From: Avrilella dinanensis
GTDB taxonomy: Bacteria > Bacteroidota > Bacteroidia > Flavobacteriales > Flavobacteriaceae
Assembly: GCF_002807015.1 (NCBI RefSeq)
Contig: NZ_NIPO01000001.1
Location: 2,209,644-2,273,643, forward strand
Length of the DNA: 64,000 nt
Direction: 5' to 3'
Shown: in pieces, positions 56,505 to 64,000 of the stretch
Position numbering within the stretch: the first letter of the stretch is position 1
How the letters are laid out: each line of letters starts with the position of its first letter
Notes under the pieces: model-generated
Told to the model about the DNA's origin: nothing
Databases searched by the model: none
What the model saw: only the letters and a program-made list of their open reading frames with translations
Translations under genes and position numbers: made by a program

Positions 56505-56900
56505 ATGAATAAAAAAATCATTCGTTTAAATCCTGAAAATATCCCGATACCTGTTGGCAAATATTCACACGTTACTATTATTCCGAAAAATTCAGATTTA
56601 TATACTTTCTCGGGTCAAATCGGGGTTGATAATAACGGAAATATTCCCGAAAATCTGAATGAACAGGTTGATAATACATTTAAAAACATTCAACAGATTT
56701 TAGAGAGTCAAAACCTTACTTCTGATGATGTAATAAAGGTTAATATCTGGGCTACGGAAGAAATTAATTGGAATTTTTTATATGCAGAATGGGAAACTTT
56801 GTTTGGACAAACTTATCCATCAATGACGATAGGTTATGTAAAAGCATTAGGTCTTCCCGAAATAAAAATCGAAATTGAAATTTGGGCAGCAAAACAATAA
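56505..56900 (+). CDS. RidA-family protein within the beta-oxidation operon
   Basis: A 131-residue Rid protein (F-S-G-Q-I-G-V-D strand, D-D-V-I-K-V-N-I-W, terminal I-K-I-E-I-E-I-W-A-A-K-Q). The canonical arginine of RidA deaminases is not obvious (TIGYVKALGLPEI), so it belongs to another Rid subgroup. Starts 5 nt after the fusion enzyme gene. Its presence between the hydratase and thiolase genes is not part of the usual operon and it may be cargo. Confidence 0.85.
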   Translation: MNKKIIRLNPENIPIPVGKYSHVTIIPKNSDLYTFSGQIGVDNNGNIPENLNEQVDNTFKNIQQILESQNLTSDDVIKVNIWATEEINWNFLYAEWETLFGQTYPSMTIGYVKALGLPEIKIEIEIWAAKQ

Positions 56901-56923
56901 AATTATGAAAAACACAACCGCTT
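56901..56923 (+). repeat. Direct repeat copy 1: fossil of the thiolase start
   Basis: A 23-nt stretch beginning AATTATGAAAAACAC is identical to 57463-57485, the start of the thiolase gene. Here it reads M-K-N-T-T-A-L and hits a TAA after seven codons. It lies between the RidA gene and the GNAT gene. Confidence 0.9.
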
Positions 56924-56934
56924 TATAATTAAAA

Positions 56935-57420
56935 ATGGAAAAACCTAATTTTGAAATAACTGAATATTCTGACATATATAAACAACAAATTTTGAATGTT
57001 TGGGAAAAATCAGTTCTTGAGACACACGATTTCTTAACTTCAACCGATTTTAAAGAAATTAAGGAATTGGTCAATACGCTAAATTTCAATAATTTTCAGG
57101 TTTTTTGTTTGATAAATGAAAACGTCGTATCGGGTTTTATTGGAATTGCAGAGAAAAAAATTGAAATGCTCTTTTTAGACCCAAAATATTTTGGACAAAA
57201 ACTTGGATATAAATTATTAAACTTTGCGGTTAAAGAATTAAGTGCAGACAAAGTTGATGTAAATGAGCAGAATACAAAAGCACTGAAATTTTATCAAAAA
57301 TTCGGATTTGAAACATTTGAAAGAACTGAAAAAGACGAACAAGGAAGAAATTATCCATTGTTGAAAATGAAGTTAAAAAATAAAAAACAGATTTTCCCTG
57401 AAAGGGAAATATATAACTAA
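56935..57420 (+). CDS. GNAT-family N-acetyltransferase (inserted cargo)
   Basis: A 161-residue acetyltransferase: helices 1-2 (IYKQQILNVWEKSVLETHDFL), the acetyl-CoA loop D-P-K-Y-F-G-Q-K-L-G-Y-K-L-L at about 84-97 (Q-x2-G-x-G/A type), and the N-E-Q-N-T-K-A-L-K-F-Y-Q-K-F-G-F motif near 115-130 typical of GNATs. The substrate is unknown. It is flanked by a direct repeat derived from the start of the thiolase gene, so it seems to have been inserted in the operon. Confidence 0.86.
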   Translation: MEKPNFEITEYSDIYKQQILNVWEKSVLETHDFLTSTDFKEIKELVNTLNFNNFQVFCLINENVVSGFIGIAEKKIEMLFLDPKYFGQKLGYKLLNFAVKELSADKVDVNEQNTKALKFYQKFGFETFERTEKDEQGRNYPLLKMKLKNKKQIFPEREIYN

Positions 57421-57462
57421 CCCAATGGCAACGCCTTAGGAAATAAAAAGAAAAAACAAAAG

Positions 57463-57485
57463 AATTATGAAAAACACAACCGCTT
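57463..57485 (+). repeat. Direct repeat copy 2: functional thiolase start
   Basis: Identical over 23 nt to 56901-56923, with a further imperfect match upstream (14 of 16 bases). This copy contains the functional ATG of the thiolase gene at 57467. Confidence 0.9.
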
Positions 57486-58654
57486 ATATAGTTTTGGGTT
57501 TTAGAACAGCCGTCGGAAAAGCACCAAAAGGAGTATTCCGATTTAAAAGACCTGATGAATTAGCAGCAGAAACCATTCAATATCTGATGAATGAACTGCC
57601 TGATTTTGACAAAACGAGAATTGATGACGTAATGGTCGGAAACGCAATGCCCGAAGCCGAGCAAGGCTTGAATGTCGGACGTTTAATTTCTTTAATGGGA
57701 TTAAAAATTACTGACGTTCCCGGAGTTACGGTAAACCGTTATTGTGCATCGGGATTGGAAACCATTGCAATGGCAACTGCCAAAATCCAAAGCGGAATGG
57801 CACACTGTATTATTGCAGGAGGAGCAGAAAGTATGAGCTTTATCCCGATGGGAGGTTACAAGCCCACACCCGATTACGAAGTAGCCAAAGAGGGAAATGA
57901 GGATTACTATTGGGGAATGGGACTTACAGCCGAAGCAGTAGCCGAAAAGTATAAAGTTTCCCGTGAAGAACAGGACGAGTTTGCTTTCCATTCACATCAG
58001 AAAGCCCTGAAAGCACAGGCAGAGGGAAAATTCGACAAGCAGATTGTTCCGATTACGGTTGAGCAGACGTTCATCAACGAAAAAGGCAAAAAGGAAACCA
58101 AATCTTATACGGTTACCAAAGACGAAGGACCACGAGCAGATACAACCCTTGAAGCATTGGCAAGACTTAAACCCGTTTTTGCCAACGGAGGAAGCGTAAC
58201 AGCAGGAAATTCCTCTCAAATGTCAGACGGAGCGGCTTTTGTAATGGTTATGAGTGAGGAAATGGTTAAAGAATTAAACCTTAAACCGATTGCCAGAATG
58301 GTAAGTTATGCAGCAGCAGGAGTTGAACCACGCATTATGGGAATCGGTCCTGTTAAAGCCATTCCAAAAGCGATTGAACAGGCAGGATTACAACTGAATG
58401 ATATTGAGCTTTTTGAGCTGAATGAAGCATTTGCCTCGCAGTCTTTGGCTGTTATCCGAGAATTAGGTTTGAATCCCGACATCGTAAACGTAAACGGAGG
58501 AGCGATTGCATTAGGACACCCACTTGGTTGTACAGGAGCAAAATTATCCGTTCAGCTTTTTGACGAAATGCAACGCAGAAACAACAAATACGGAATCGTT
58601 ACGATGTGTGTCGGAACAGGACAAGGTGCTGCGGGAGTGTATGAATTGTTGTAA
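57467..58654 (+). CDS. fadA: Acetyl-CoA C-acyltransferase (3-ketoacyl-CoA thiolase)
   Basis: A 395-residue thiolase. The nucleophilic Cys93 is in N-R-Y-C-A-S-G-L-E; the C-terminal motifs [16 protein letters not shown] and C-V-G-T-G-Q-G (Cys near 381) supply His and the second Cys. It cleaves 3-ketoacyl-CoA with CoA to give acetyl-CoA, the last step of the beta-oxidation cycle. Operon partner of the fused dehydrogenase/hydratase and the acyl-CoA dehydrogenase. The first seven codons are duplicated 562 nt upstream. Confidence 0.95.
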   Translation: MKNTTAYIVLGFRTAVGKAPKGVFRFKRPDELAAETIQYLMNELPDFDKTRIDDVMVGNAMPEAEQGLNVGRLISLMGLKITDVPGVTVNRYCASGLETIAMATAKIQSGMAHCIIAGGAESMSFIPMGGYKPTPDYEVAKEGNEDYYWGMGLTAEAVAEKYKVSREEQDEFAFHSHQKALKAQAEGKFDKQIVPITVEQTFINEKGKKETKSYTVTKDEGPRADTTLEALARLKPVFANGGSVTAGNSSQMSDGAAFVMVMSEEMVKELNLKPIARMVSYAAAGVEPRIMGIGPVKAIPKAIEQAGLQLNDIELFELNEAFASQSLAVIRELGLNPDIVNVNGGAIALGHPLGCTGAKLSVQLFDEMQRRNNKYGIVTMCVGTGQGAAGVYELL

Positions 58655-58661
58655 ATGATGA

Positions 58662-58674
58662 ATTTTAAATTTTG
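58662..58674 (+). repeat. Inverted repeat left of the DUF4180 gene
   Basis: ATTTTAAATTTTG is the exact reverse complement of 59187-59199. The two arms bracket the DUF4180 gene within the beta-oxidation operon and may mark its insertion boundaries; base composition is very AT-rich, so chance is not excluded. Confidence 0.5.
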
Positions 58675-58795
58675 TCTGAATCACAACTTGTTTCGGTTGA
58701 TGTTAGTTTCTATTTACAAGAAATTAAATATATTATAAACATTATTACCAAAATAGTTAAAACCTCACAAGAGAATATTCTAATTAAAATAATTT

Positions 58796-59164
58796 ATGAA
58801 AATAGAAAGTCATATTATAGACAACACTAAAATTGCTGAAATCGTATCAGAAACGATTATCATAAAAGCAAGTGAAGATGGATTAGACTTGTTAGGAAAT
58901 TTATATTATCAAGACTTTGACAAAATTATTATTCAGGAAAAAAACATTACACCTGATTTTTTTGACCTACAAAACGGAATAGCAGGGGAAATACTTCAAA
59001 AATTTTCTAACTATCGTGTTCAGTTAGCAATAGTTGGCAACTTTGCATCACATTCAAGCAAAAGTATTAACGACTTTATTTATGAAAGTAACAAAAAAGG
59101 ACAGATTAACTTTGTAAAATCAACAACAGAGGCATTAAATGTACTTTCAAATAATAAAAATTGA
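58796..59164 (+). CDS. DUF4180 protein
   Basis: A 122-residue cytosolic protein with the DUF4180 pattern: I-I-K-A-S-E-D-G-L-D-L-L-G-N-L-Y-Y-Q-D-F-D near 28-48, then F-F-D-L-Q-N-G-I-A-G-E-I-L-Q-K-F-S-N-Y-R near 70-90. The fold resembles a STAS-like alpha/beta domain. No role is established. It lies alone between thiolase and acyl-CoA dehydrogenase genes with 140 and 47 nt gaps, wider than is usual in this operon, consistent with later insertion. Confidence 0.83.
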   Translation: MKIESHIIDNTKIAEIVSETIIIKASEDGLDLLGNLYYQDFDKIIIQEKNITPDFFDLQNGIAGEILQKFSNYRVQLAIVGNFASHSSKSINDFIYESNKKGQINFVKSTTEALNVLSNNKN

Positions 59165-59186
59165 TATGTATTTACAGATGGTAATT

Positions 59187-59199
59187 CAAAATTTAAAAT
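59187..59199 (-). repeat. Inverted repeat right of the DUF4180 gene
   Basis: CAAAATTTAAAAT, reverse complement of 58662-58674, 13 nt before the ATG of the acyl-CoA dehydrogenase gene. Confidence 0.5.
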
Positions 59200-59211
59200 A
59201 ACTATAAAGAT

Positions 59212-61008
59212 ATGGAAGACATAACAAGAGGAGGACAATTCCTCGTAAAAGAGACAAAAAGTGAAAACATTTTCACACCCGAGGATTTCTCGGAAGAGCA
59301 GGTAATGATGCGTGACTCGGTTAAAGAGTTCGTTGACAGAGAAATTTGGCCTAACAAAGAAAGATTCGAAAAGAAAGATTACGCTCTTACGGAAGAATCT
59401 ATGCGTAAGGCAGGAGAATTAGGCTTTTTGGGAGTGGCTGTTCCCGAGCAGTACGGAGGTTTGGGAATGTCTTTTATTTCTACTATGCTTACCTGCGATT
59501 ATATTTCGGGGGCAACAGGTTCGTTTTCAACTGCTTTCGGAGCTCACACAGGAATCGGGACAATGCCAATCACTTTGTACGGAACAGAAGAGCAAAAGCA
59601 AAAATACGTTCCGAAATTAGCATCGGGAGAATGGTTTGGATCGTATTGTTTGACCGAACCTGGAGCTGGTTCTGATGCCAATTCGGGAAAAACAAAAGCC
59701 GAGCTTACAGCAGACGGAAAGCATTACAAAATCAATGGGCAGAAAATGTGGATTTCCAATGCAGGATTTTGTTCTTTGATGATTGTTTTTGCACGAATTG
59801 AAGACGACAAAAACATCACAGGCTTTATCGTGGAATACGACCCGAACAATCCGAACGGAATCACTTTGGGAGAAGAAGAACACAAATTGGGAATTCGTGC
59901 AAGTTCGACAAGACAAGTGTTTTTTAATGATACGCTTGTTCCTGTCGAAAATATGCTGGCAGGACGTGGAGAGGGATTTAAAATCGCGATGAATGCCCTG
60001 AATGTTGGACGTATAAAATTGGCTGTTGCCTGTCTTGATGCCCAAAGACGTACGATTTCGGGAGCTGTAAATTATGCAAACGAAAGGGTTCAGTTCAAAA
60101 CACCGATTGCGAATTTTGGAGCAATCCGTGCAAAAATTGCTGAAATAGCTACGAATTGTTTTGTGGGGGAATCGGCTTGTTATCGTGCAGGAGGTGACAT
60201 TGAAAAAAGAATAAATGCAAGATTGGCAGACGGAAATTCACATCAGGAAGCAGAGTTGAAAGGTGTTGAGGAGTTTGCTATCGAATGTTCCATTTTGAAA
60301 GTGGCTGTTTCGGAAGATATTCAGAATTGTACCGATGAGGGAATTCAAATCTTCGGAGGAATGGGATTCTCGGAAGATACTCCAATGGAAAGTGCTTGGA
60401 GAGATGCCCGTATTGCCCGAATTTACGAAGGAACAAACGAAATCAACCGTATGCTTTCCGTTGGAATGTTAATCAAAAAAGCGATGAAAGGACACATGGA
60501 TTTGCTTGGCCCTGCAATGAAAGTAGCTGATGAGCTGATGAGCATTCCTGATTTTGATGTTCCGGATTATTCTGAACTTTTTTCGGAAGAAAAAGAACTT
60601 ATCTCAAAACTGAAAAAAGCCGTTTTAATGGTGGCAGGAAGTGCTGTTCAGAAATACGGAACGGAATTAGAACAACATCAGCAGTTGTTAATGTGTGCAT
60701 CGGATATGCTTATTGAAATTTATATGGCAGAATCGGGAATTTTACGTGCTGAAAAATTAGCAAAATCCAAAGGAGCAGAAAACGTAAAAGAGCAGATTGC
60801 AATGGCTCAATTATATTTGTATAATGCGGTTGATATTGTTTACACCAAAGGAAAAGAGGGAATTATCTCTTTTGCCGAAGGCGATGAACAGCGTATGATG
60901 CTTATGGGACTTCGCAGGTTTACCAAATACGTCAATATGCCGAATGTAGTTGCACTTCGTGAAACTATTGCAAGTAAAGTAATTGCTGAAAATAAATATC
61001 CGTTCTAA
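59212..61008 (+). CDS. Acyl-CoA dehydrogenase
   Basis: A 598-residue FAD enzyme catalysing the first oxidation of acyl-CoA. Motifs: Y-C-L-T-E-P-G-A-G-S-D-A near 145-156, W-I-S-N-A (FAD binding), and F-G-G-M-G-F-S-E-D-T-P ... R-I-Y-E-G-T-N-E-I-N-R near 400, including the catalytic-base region. The extra C-terminal domain of about 180 residues is as in long-chain/VLCAD-type dehydrogenases, common in Flavobacteriia. Last gene of the beta-oxidation operon. Confidence 0.95.
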   Translation: MEDITRGGQFLVKETKSENIFTPEDFSEEQVMMRDSVKEFVDREIWPNKERFEKKDYALTEESMRKAGELGFLGVAVPEQYGGLGMSFISTMLTCDYISGATGSFSTAFGAHTGIGTMPITLYGTEEQKQKYVPKLASGEWFGSYCLTEPGAGSDANSGKTKAELTADGKHYKINGQKMWISNAGFCSLMIVFARIEDDKNITGFIVEYDPNNPNGITLGEEEHKLGIRASSTRQVFFNDTLVPVENMLAGRGEGFKIAMNALNVGRIKLAVACLDAQRRTISGAVNYANERVQFKTPIANFGAIRAKIAEIATNCFVGESACYRAGGDIEKRINARLADGNSHQEAELKGVEEFAIECSILKVAVSEDIQNCTDEGIQIFGGMGFSEDTPMESAWRDARIARIYEGTNEINRMLSVGMLIKKAMKGHMDLLGPAMKVADELMSIPDFDVPDYSELFSEEKELISKLKKAVLMVAGSAVQKYGTELEQHQQLLMCASDMLIEIYMAESGILRAEKLAKSKGAENVKEQIAMAQLYLYNAVDIVYTKGKEGIISFAEGDEQRMMLMGLRRFTKYVNMPNVVALRETIASKVIAENKYPF

Positions 61009-61037
61009 AAAACGGTTTATTGTTTTAAATTGAGAAA

Positions 61038-61073
61038 AAAAAATCGAGATAAATTTTACCTCGATTTTTTTTA
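61038..61073 (+). terminator. Terminator after the beta-oxidation operon
   Basis: AAAAAATCGAG (61038-61048) pairs with CTCGATTTTTT (61060-61070), preceded by A's and followed by T's, so it could also serve the convergent 61088 gene. Confidence 0.82.
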
Positions 61074-61087
61074 TATGTCAATTACGT

Positions 61088-61729
61088 TTATTCCATATTT
61101 TGTAATTCTTGTTGGTTTTTCTTCCAATACAAATCGAAACTGTAAAATGATAGCAATAGAATAAAGAAGAAGCAAACCACAAAATAAGCCGTTCCAAGTT
61201 CTACACTTATCATAGGACCACCTCCCAGTCCGGAATTCATACCTCCCATTGAATTAAGAGATTGCAGTTCGGGAGAGTTTTTCATAACAAGAGCAAAAAT
61301 AACCAGGCAAGCCAAACTTATTGAAGACAGAATAATTTGATAAATTCCTTTGTTTTTAATTTTTAAAAAACTGACTATCAGTCCAATAATGCAAAAAATC
61401 AATGGAACTAAAACAAGGATAGAAGGTTTCTCTTTTTCCTCTTTCGGAGTAGTTTCCTCGCTTTCTTCCGAATCTTCGTCACTCAAATAATCTTCGCTTA
61501 AATCGTTTAATTCAGTATCTCCAAATAAATCTGAATTTAGCTTTTTTGCAAATTCACTGCTTTCCATTTTTTCTTCCATATTAACTCCTATTGCCAAATC
61601 TACTCCGGAGAATGATACCAAGTCTGTTCCACTACATTTGATGTTCAAAAACGGTAGAAAGAAACAAATAAAAATAACAGTATAACTCGGAATCGGTAAT
61701 AAATCTGAAATGATTTTTAATGATTTCAT
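61088..61729 (-). CDS. Membrane protein of unknown function
   Basis: A 213-residue protein with about four hydrophobic helices (near 15-30, 105-125, 130-150, 180-205). Between the first and second helix is a strongly acidic loop (LNDLSEDYLSDEDSEESEETTPKEEKEK). A single Cys-containing element F-L-N-I-K-C-S-G-T near the first helix is as in small flavobacterial membrane proteins without a function. No motif for catalysis. Confidence 0.68.
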   Translation of the reverse strand: MKSLKIISDLLPIPSYTVIFICFFLPFLNIKCSGTDLVSFSGVDLAIGVNMEEKMESSEFAKKLNSDLFGDTELNDLSEDYLSDEDSEESEETTPKEEKEKPSILVLVPLIFCIIGLIVSFLKIKNKGIYQIILSSISLACLVIFALVMKNSPELQSLNSMGGMNSGLGGGPMISVELGTAYFVVCFFFILLLSFYSFDLYWKKNQQELQNME

Positions 61730-61756
61730 GAAAAACGTTTTTTAGTATTAAAGTTT

Positions 61757-61791
61757 CAAAAATAGTATTTTATAGTTTAGTAAGCTAACAA
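61757..61791 (-). promoter_or_regulatory. Promoter of the 61088 gene
   Basis: Minus-strand TTG (61791-61789) and TATTTTTG (61764-61757) with a 24-nt spacer, one more than the usual range. Confidence 0.45.
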
Positions 61792-61867
61792 AACTAATAA
61801 TTATTCCATAATAAATAAAATAAGGAATGGTTTTGATTAATGGTAAATCCTTTGGAAATAGGTCATT

Positions 61868-62914
61868 TTAAAACAACCGTAATTGTTCTCCTTTTGTTCC
61901 GTCAAAAAGGGTAGTAGATAAGTGAAAATCTGTCTTTTCAGGAAAATATTTTTGCCTTGCAATTTGAAAAGTACGATGAATCATTTCGGCAAAATTTCCT
62001 TCGCCCTTGTTGCGTTTGGCAATGTTTTTTTCAGATACTTTTCCGCCGTGCAATGAAGCGATTTGGTTAATCACTTTGTTTTTTCTATCCGGAAAATGTG
62101 TTTCGAGCCAGCTTTCAAAAACAGGGTGTACCTCGTCATTAAGAGCCACCAAAGTGTATCCGAAAGATATTGCACCATGTTCATGAATCGTTTTTACAAT
62201 TTTCAGGATTTCAGCACTGTTAAGGCTTGGGATAACCGGTGCAATCATCACGTGAACAGGTACACCGGCAGAGGACAATTCCAGAATAGCTTTCAGCTTG
62301 TTTTTTGTCGATGAGGTTCGGGGCTCCATCACTCTCCTCAAATCCTCATTGATAGTAGGAATGCTTAGTGACACCGAAACCAGGTTTTTTTCTGCCAATG
62401 CTTTGATGATGTCCAAATCTCTCATAATCAAGGCATTCTTTGTAATAATACTCACAGGATGTCGGTAGTCTAAGCAAATTTGCAGTAATTTTCTCGTTAA
62501 TTGATATTGTCTTTCTACGGGCTGGTAACAATCGGTATTTCCTGACAGCATAATAGGCGAGGGGCGATAGCCTTTCTTTTGGAAACATTTTTCCAATAAT
62601 TCCGGAGCATTCTTTTTAACCAAAACAATACGTTCAAAGTCAATCCCCGCACTGTAACCCCAGTATTGATGCGTCGGTCGGGCATAACAATAAGAACAAC
62701 CATGCTCACAACCCTGATATGGATTCATCGAATAAACAAAAGGAAGAGAATTTCCTTTTACCTTATTCACAATGGTTTTAGGGAAAACCTCTAAGGTTTT
62801 TGTCTGAATTTTCTCATCGTCATATTCGTCCTGATAAATGGATTCTTCATAACGAGATTGCGAAAACCTGTTATGAATATTTGTAACAGCTCCCTGCCCT
62901 TTGAACTTGTTCAT
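61868..62914 (-). CDS. Radical SAM protein (PA0069/SplB-like)
   Basis: A 348-residue radical SAM enzyme. The cluster motif is C69-x3-C73-x2-C76 (G-C-E-H-G-C-S-Y-C-Y-A-R), followed by G-N-T-D-C-Y-Q-P and S-I-I-T-K-N, the usual core of the PA0069 family. This family is widely distributed in bacteria and related to spore photoproduct lyase; its substrate is unknown. It stands alone with no accessory gene close by. Confidence 0.9.
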   Translation of the reverse strand: MNKFKGQGAVTNIHNRFSQSRYEESIYQDEYDDEKIQTKTLEVFPKTIVNKVKGNSLPFVYSMNPYQGCEHGCSYCYARPTHQYWGYSAGIDFERIVLVKKNAPELLEKCFQKKGYRPSPIMLSGNTDCYQPVERQYQLTRKLLQICLDYRHPVSIITKNALIMRDLDIIKALAEKNLVSVSLSIPTINEDLRRVMEPRTSSTKNKLKAILELSSAGVPVHVMIAPVIPSLNSAEILKIVKTIHEHGAISFGYTLVALNDEVHPVFESWLETHFPDRKNKVINQIASLHGGKVSEKNIAKRNKGEGNFAEMIHRTFQIARQKYFPEKTDFHLSTTLFDGTKGEQLRLF

Positions 62915-62971
62915 TGTTTTATTGAGTATTTAATTTATACAAGGTATAAGGAGTCTGCTTGTACGATGAAA

Positions 62972-63616
62972 TTACTTTTTCAGATTTCCTAAGTCATAAA
63001 TCTCCCGGATTTCTTCCAGCTCATGGTCGAAATCAATGTTTAAATCAATCAGTTTTCCGGTTGATACATCAAACACCCAGCCGTGAACAGTAGGGTAGCC
63101 GGTTTCCAGGTAAGACGTTTGCACCGCCGCAGTTTTAAGCACGTTGATACATTGTTCTTTTACGTTCAATTCAACCAACCTTTTGTATCTTTCGTTTGAA
63201 TCAGTGATATTGTTCAATTCCTCTTTATGCAGGCGATATACGTCCCGGATATTTCTCAGCCAAGGATTTAAAATGCCCAAATCTTTAGCCTCCATAGCAG
63301 CCTTCACACCTCCGCAAAAATAGTGACCGCAAATGACGATATGTTTTATCTGCAAGTGTTTTACGGCGTAATCAATTACCGTAGCAGAACTCAAATCGTT
63401 ATTCGGAATGATGTTGCCTACATTTCTGTGTACGAACATCTGCCCAGGTCCCACACCAGTAACTTCTTCGGCAGTTACGCGGCTGTCGCTACAACCTATA
63501 TATAATATTTCTGGACTTTGCCCTTCTGATAAATCAGTGAAATAATTACTATCTACCGTTTTCTTTTTTTCAATCCACGCCTTGTTGTTCTCAAATATTT
63601 TTTTGTATAACTTCAT
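62972..63616 (-). CDS. can: Beta-class carbonic anhydrase
   Basis: A 214-residue zinc enzyme that interconverts CO2 and bicarbonate. Zinc ligands are Cys42, His98 and Cys101 with the Asp44-Arg46 dyad (C-S-D-S-R and C-G-H-Y-F-C-G-G-V). An upstream in-frame extension to 63799 would add 61 residues, but a consensus promoter at 63641-63672 lies inside it, so the ATG at 63616 is used; this also gives the usual family length. Confidence 0.94.
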   Translation of the reverse strand: MKLYKKIFENNKAWIEKKKTVDSNYFTDLSEGQSPEILYIGCSDSRVTAEEVTGVGPGQMFVHRNVGNIIPNNDLSSATVIDYAVKHLQIKHIVICGHYFCGGVKAAMEAKDLGILNPWLRNIRDVYRLHKEELNNITDSNERYKRLVELNVKEQCINVLKTAAVQTSYLETGYPTVHGWVFDVSTGKLIDLNIDFDHELEEIREIYDLGNLKK

Positions 63617-63640
63617 TTTGTTAGGTTTTTTTATGTCTAA

Positions 63641-63672
63641 CAAAGTTAGTGACGAATCATTATATATGTCAA
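63641..63672 (-). promoter_or_regulatory. Carbonic anhydrase promoter
   Basis: Minus-strand TTG (63672-63670), 21-nt spacer, TAACTTTG (63648-63641); leader of about 20 nt before the ATG at 63616. Confidence 0.72.
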
Positions 63673-63804
63673 AGATTAAAGGAAAAAGATTTAAACAAAA
63701 AAGTAAATTGTTATAAGTGAAAAACATTTCCGCTTCCAACGGGTTCGTTTGTAGCCACTTGAGTATATATTTCAATAAAAGGGATAAAAATCTTCTCATT
63801 TCAC

Positions 63805-63836
63805 TTGCATTATTTGATAAAAGAGTTTTATATTTG
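63805..63836 (+). promoter_or_regulatory. Upstream promoter (P1) at the right edge
   Basis: TTG (63805-63807), 21-nt spacer, TATATTTG (63829-63836). Points rightward with no protein gene following in the window. Confidence 0.62.
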
Positions 63837-63943
63837 CGTCCTCGTTTGGGATAGGAGATGGGGGTTTAGGATAAAGTACATTATAGATTTTTGGATAGGG
63901 AATAAGACTTTGAATTTTTTTCAAAAAAAAGTACAAAAAAGTT

Positions 63944-63973
63944 TTGTTGAATGAAAAAAGGTAATTACTTTTG
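63944..63973 (+). promoter_or_regulatory. Downstream promoter (P2) at the right edge
   Basis: TTG (63944-63946), 19-nt spacer, TACTTTTG (63966-63973), preceded by an A/T tract resembling an UP element and followed by CACCCGC, as in stable-RNA operons. Confidence 0.62.
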
Positions 63974-64000
63974 CACCCGCTTTGAACATGAAAGGCGAGA

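Larger units (their letters stand above)
63617..64000. other. Gene-free right edge holding divergent promoters
   Basis: This 384-nt stretch has no convincing gene. It contains the carbonic anhydrase promoter on the minus strand and two promoters on the plus strand. The end (TTTGCACCCGC after the -7 box) resembles the leader of Flavobacteriia rRNA or tRNA operons, so the next gene to the right may be a stable RNA; that is inference. Confidence 0.5.

Noticed and set aside
57418..57450. Possible integron attC-like or cassette end after the GNAT gene
   Set aside because: The CAACGCCTTAGG segment lacks paired core sites and a convincing stem; not supportable as an attC site.
59617..60045. 142-codon frame antisense to the acyl-CoA dehydrogenase gene
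   Set aside because: Shadow frame inside a strongly conserved enzyme gene.
63617..63799. N-terminal extension of the carbonic anhydrase
   Set aside because: Contains the consensus promoter of the gene and gives a protein longer than the family norm.

Overview
The window reads as a chromosomal segment of a member of the Flavobacteriaceae (Bacteroidota). The grounds are: an AT-rich sequence; no obvious Shine-Dalgarno sites; many promoters of the Bacteroidota form TTG-N17-23-TAnnTTTG; gliding and type IX secretion (T9SS) genes (gldJ, porU, porV) with T9SS-sorted cargo; SPExx-like lipoboxes ending in S/A-C; and a monomeric NADP isocitrate dehydrogenase. The genus cannot be fixed from this sequence alone.

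Layout. 1-11.8 kb: housekeeping (partial mnmD, two lipoproteins, valS, DUF1573 protein, icd), a small T9SS cargo protein, a DUF4252 protein, msrA, a DMT transporter and a rhomboid protease. 11.9-20.8 kb: rarA, an exported T9SS endonuclease I, an RsmB-type rRNA methyltransferase, a phnA-cyclase-DUF4260-MmcQ run, an MscS channel and murF. 20.9-27.8 kb: gldJ diverging from porU-porV, the gliding/T9SS core of the window. 27.9-31.9 kb: DUF2971, heme A synthase, and the tRNA genes cca and tsaC. 32-35.3 kb: a run of poorly characterised secreted or outer-membrane proteins. 35.4-43.3 kb: RidA, LptD, and an amidase-MCE-two Fe-S proteins operon. 43.4-48.7 kb: methyltransferases, HIT, greA, a Rieske-like lipoprotein, dGTPase and an AAA+ ATPase. 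48.9-53.5 kb: an accessory region with an ECF41-type sigma factor beside an AhpD-like protein and an exported RidA protein, and a frameshifted small membrane gene behind a complex inverted repeat. 53.6-61 kb: a MarR-controlled fatty-acid beta-oxidation operon (fused 3-hydroxyacyl-CoA dehydrogenase/hydratase, thiolase, acyl-CoA dehydrogenase) interrupted by RidA, GNAT and DUF4180 genes. 61-64 kb: a membrane protein, a radical SAM protein, carbonic anhydrase, and at the right edge two tandem promoters that probably drive an rRNA or tRNA operon just outside the window.

Most interesting points. (1) The GNAT gene inside the beta-oxidation operon is bracketed by a 23-nt direct repeat of the thiolase start, leaving a 7-codon fossil of the thiolase gene; the DUF4180 gene in the same operon is bracketed by a 13-bp inverted repeat. 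(2) An ECF41 sigma factor sits with a TGTCAC-type promoter motif in front of the adjacent AhpD-RidA pair. (3) A 66-nt inverted repeat folds on paper into a three-way junction with no unpaired junction bases, over the start of a broken small gene. (4) A terminator-like hairpin lies in the greA leader, reminiscent of the GraL arrangement known in E. coli. No CRISPR array, complete insertion sequence, prophage or tRNA gene was recognised, and I did not find a single clearly new multi-gene system.
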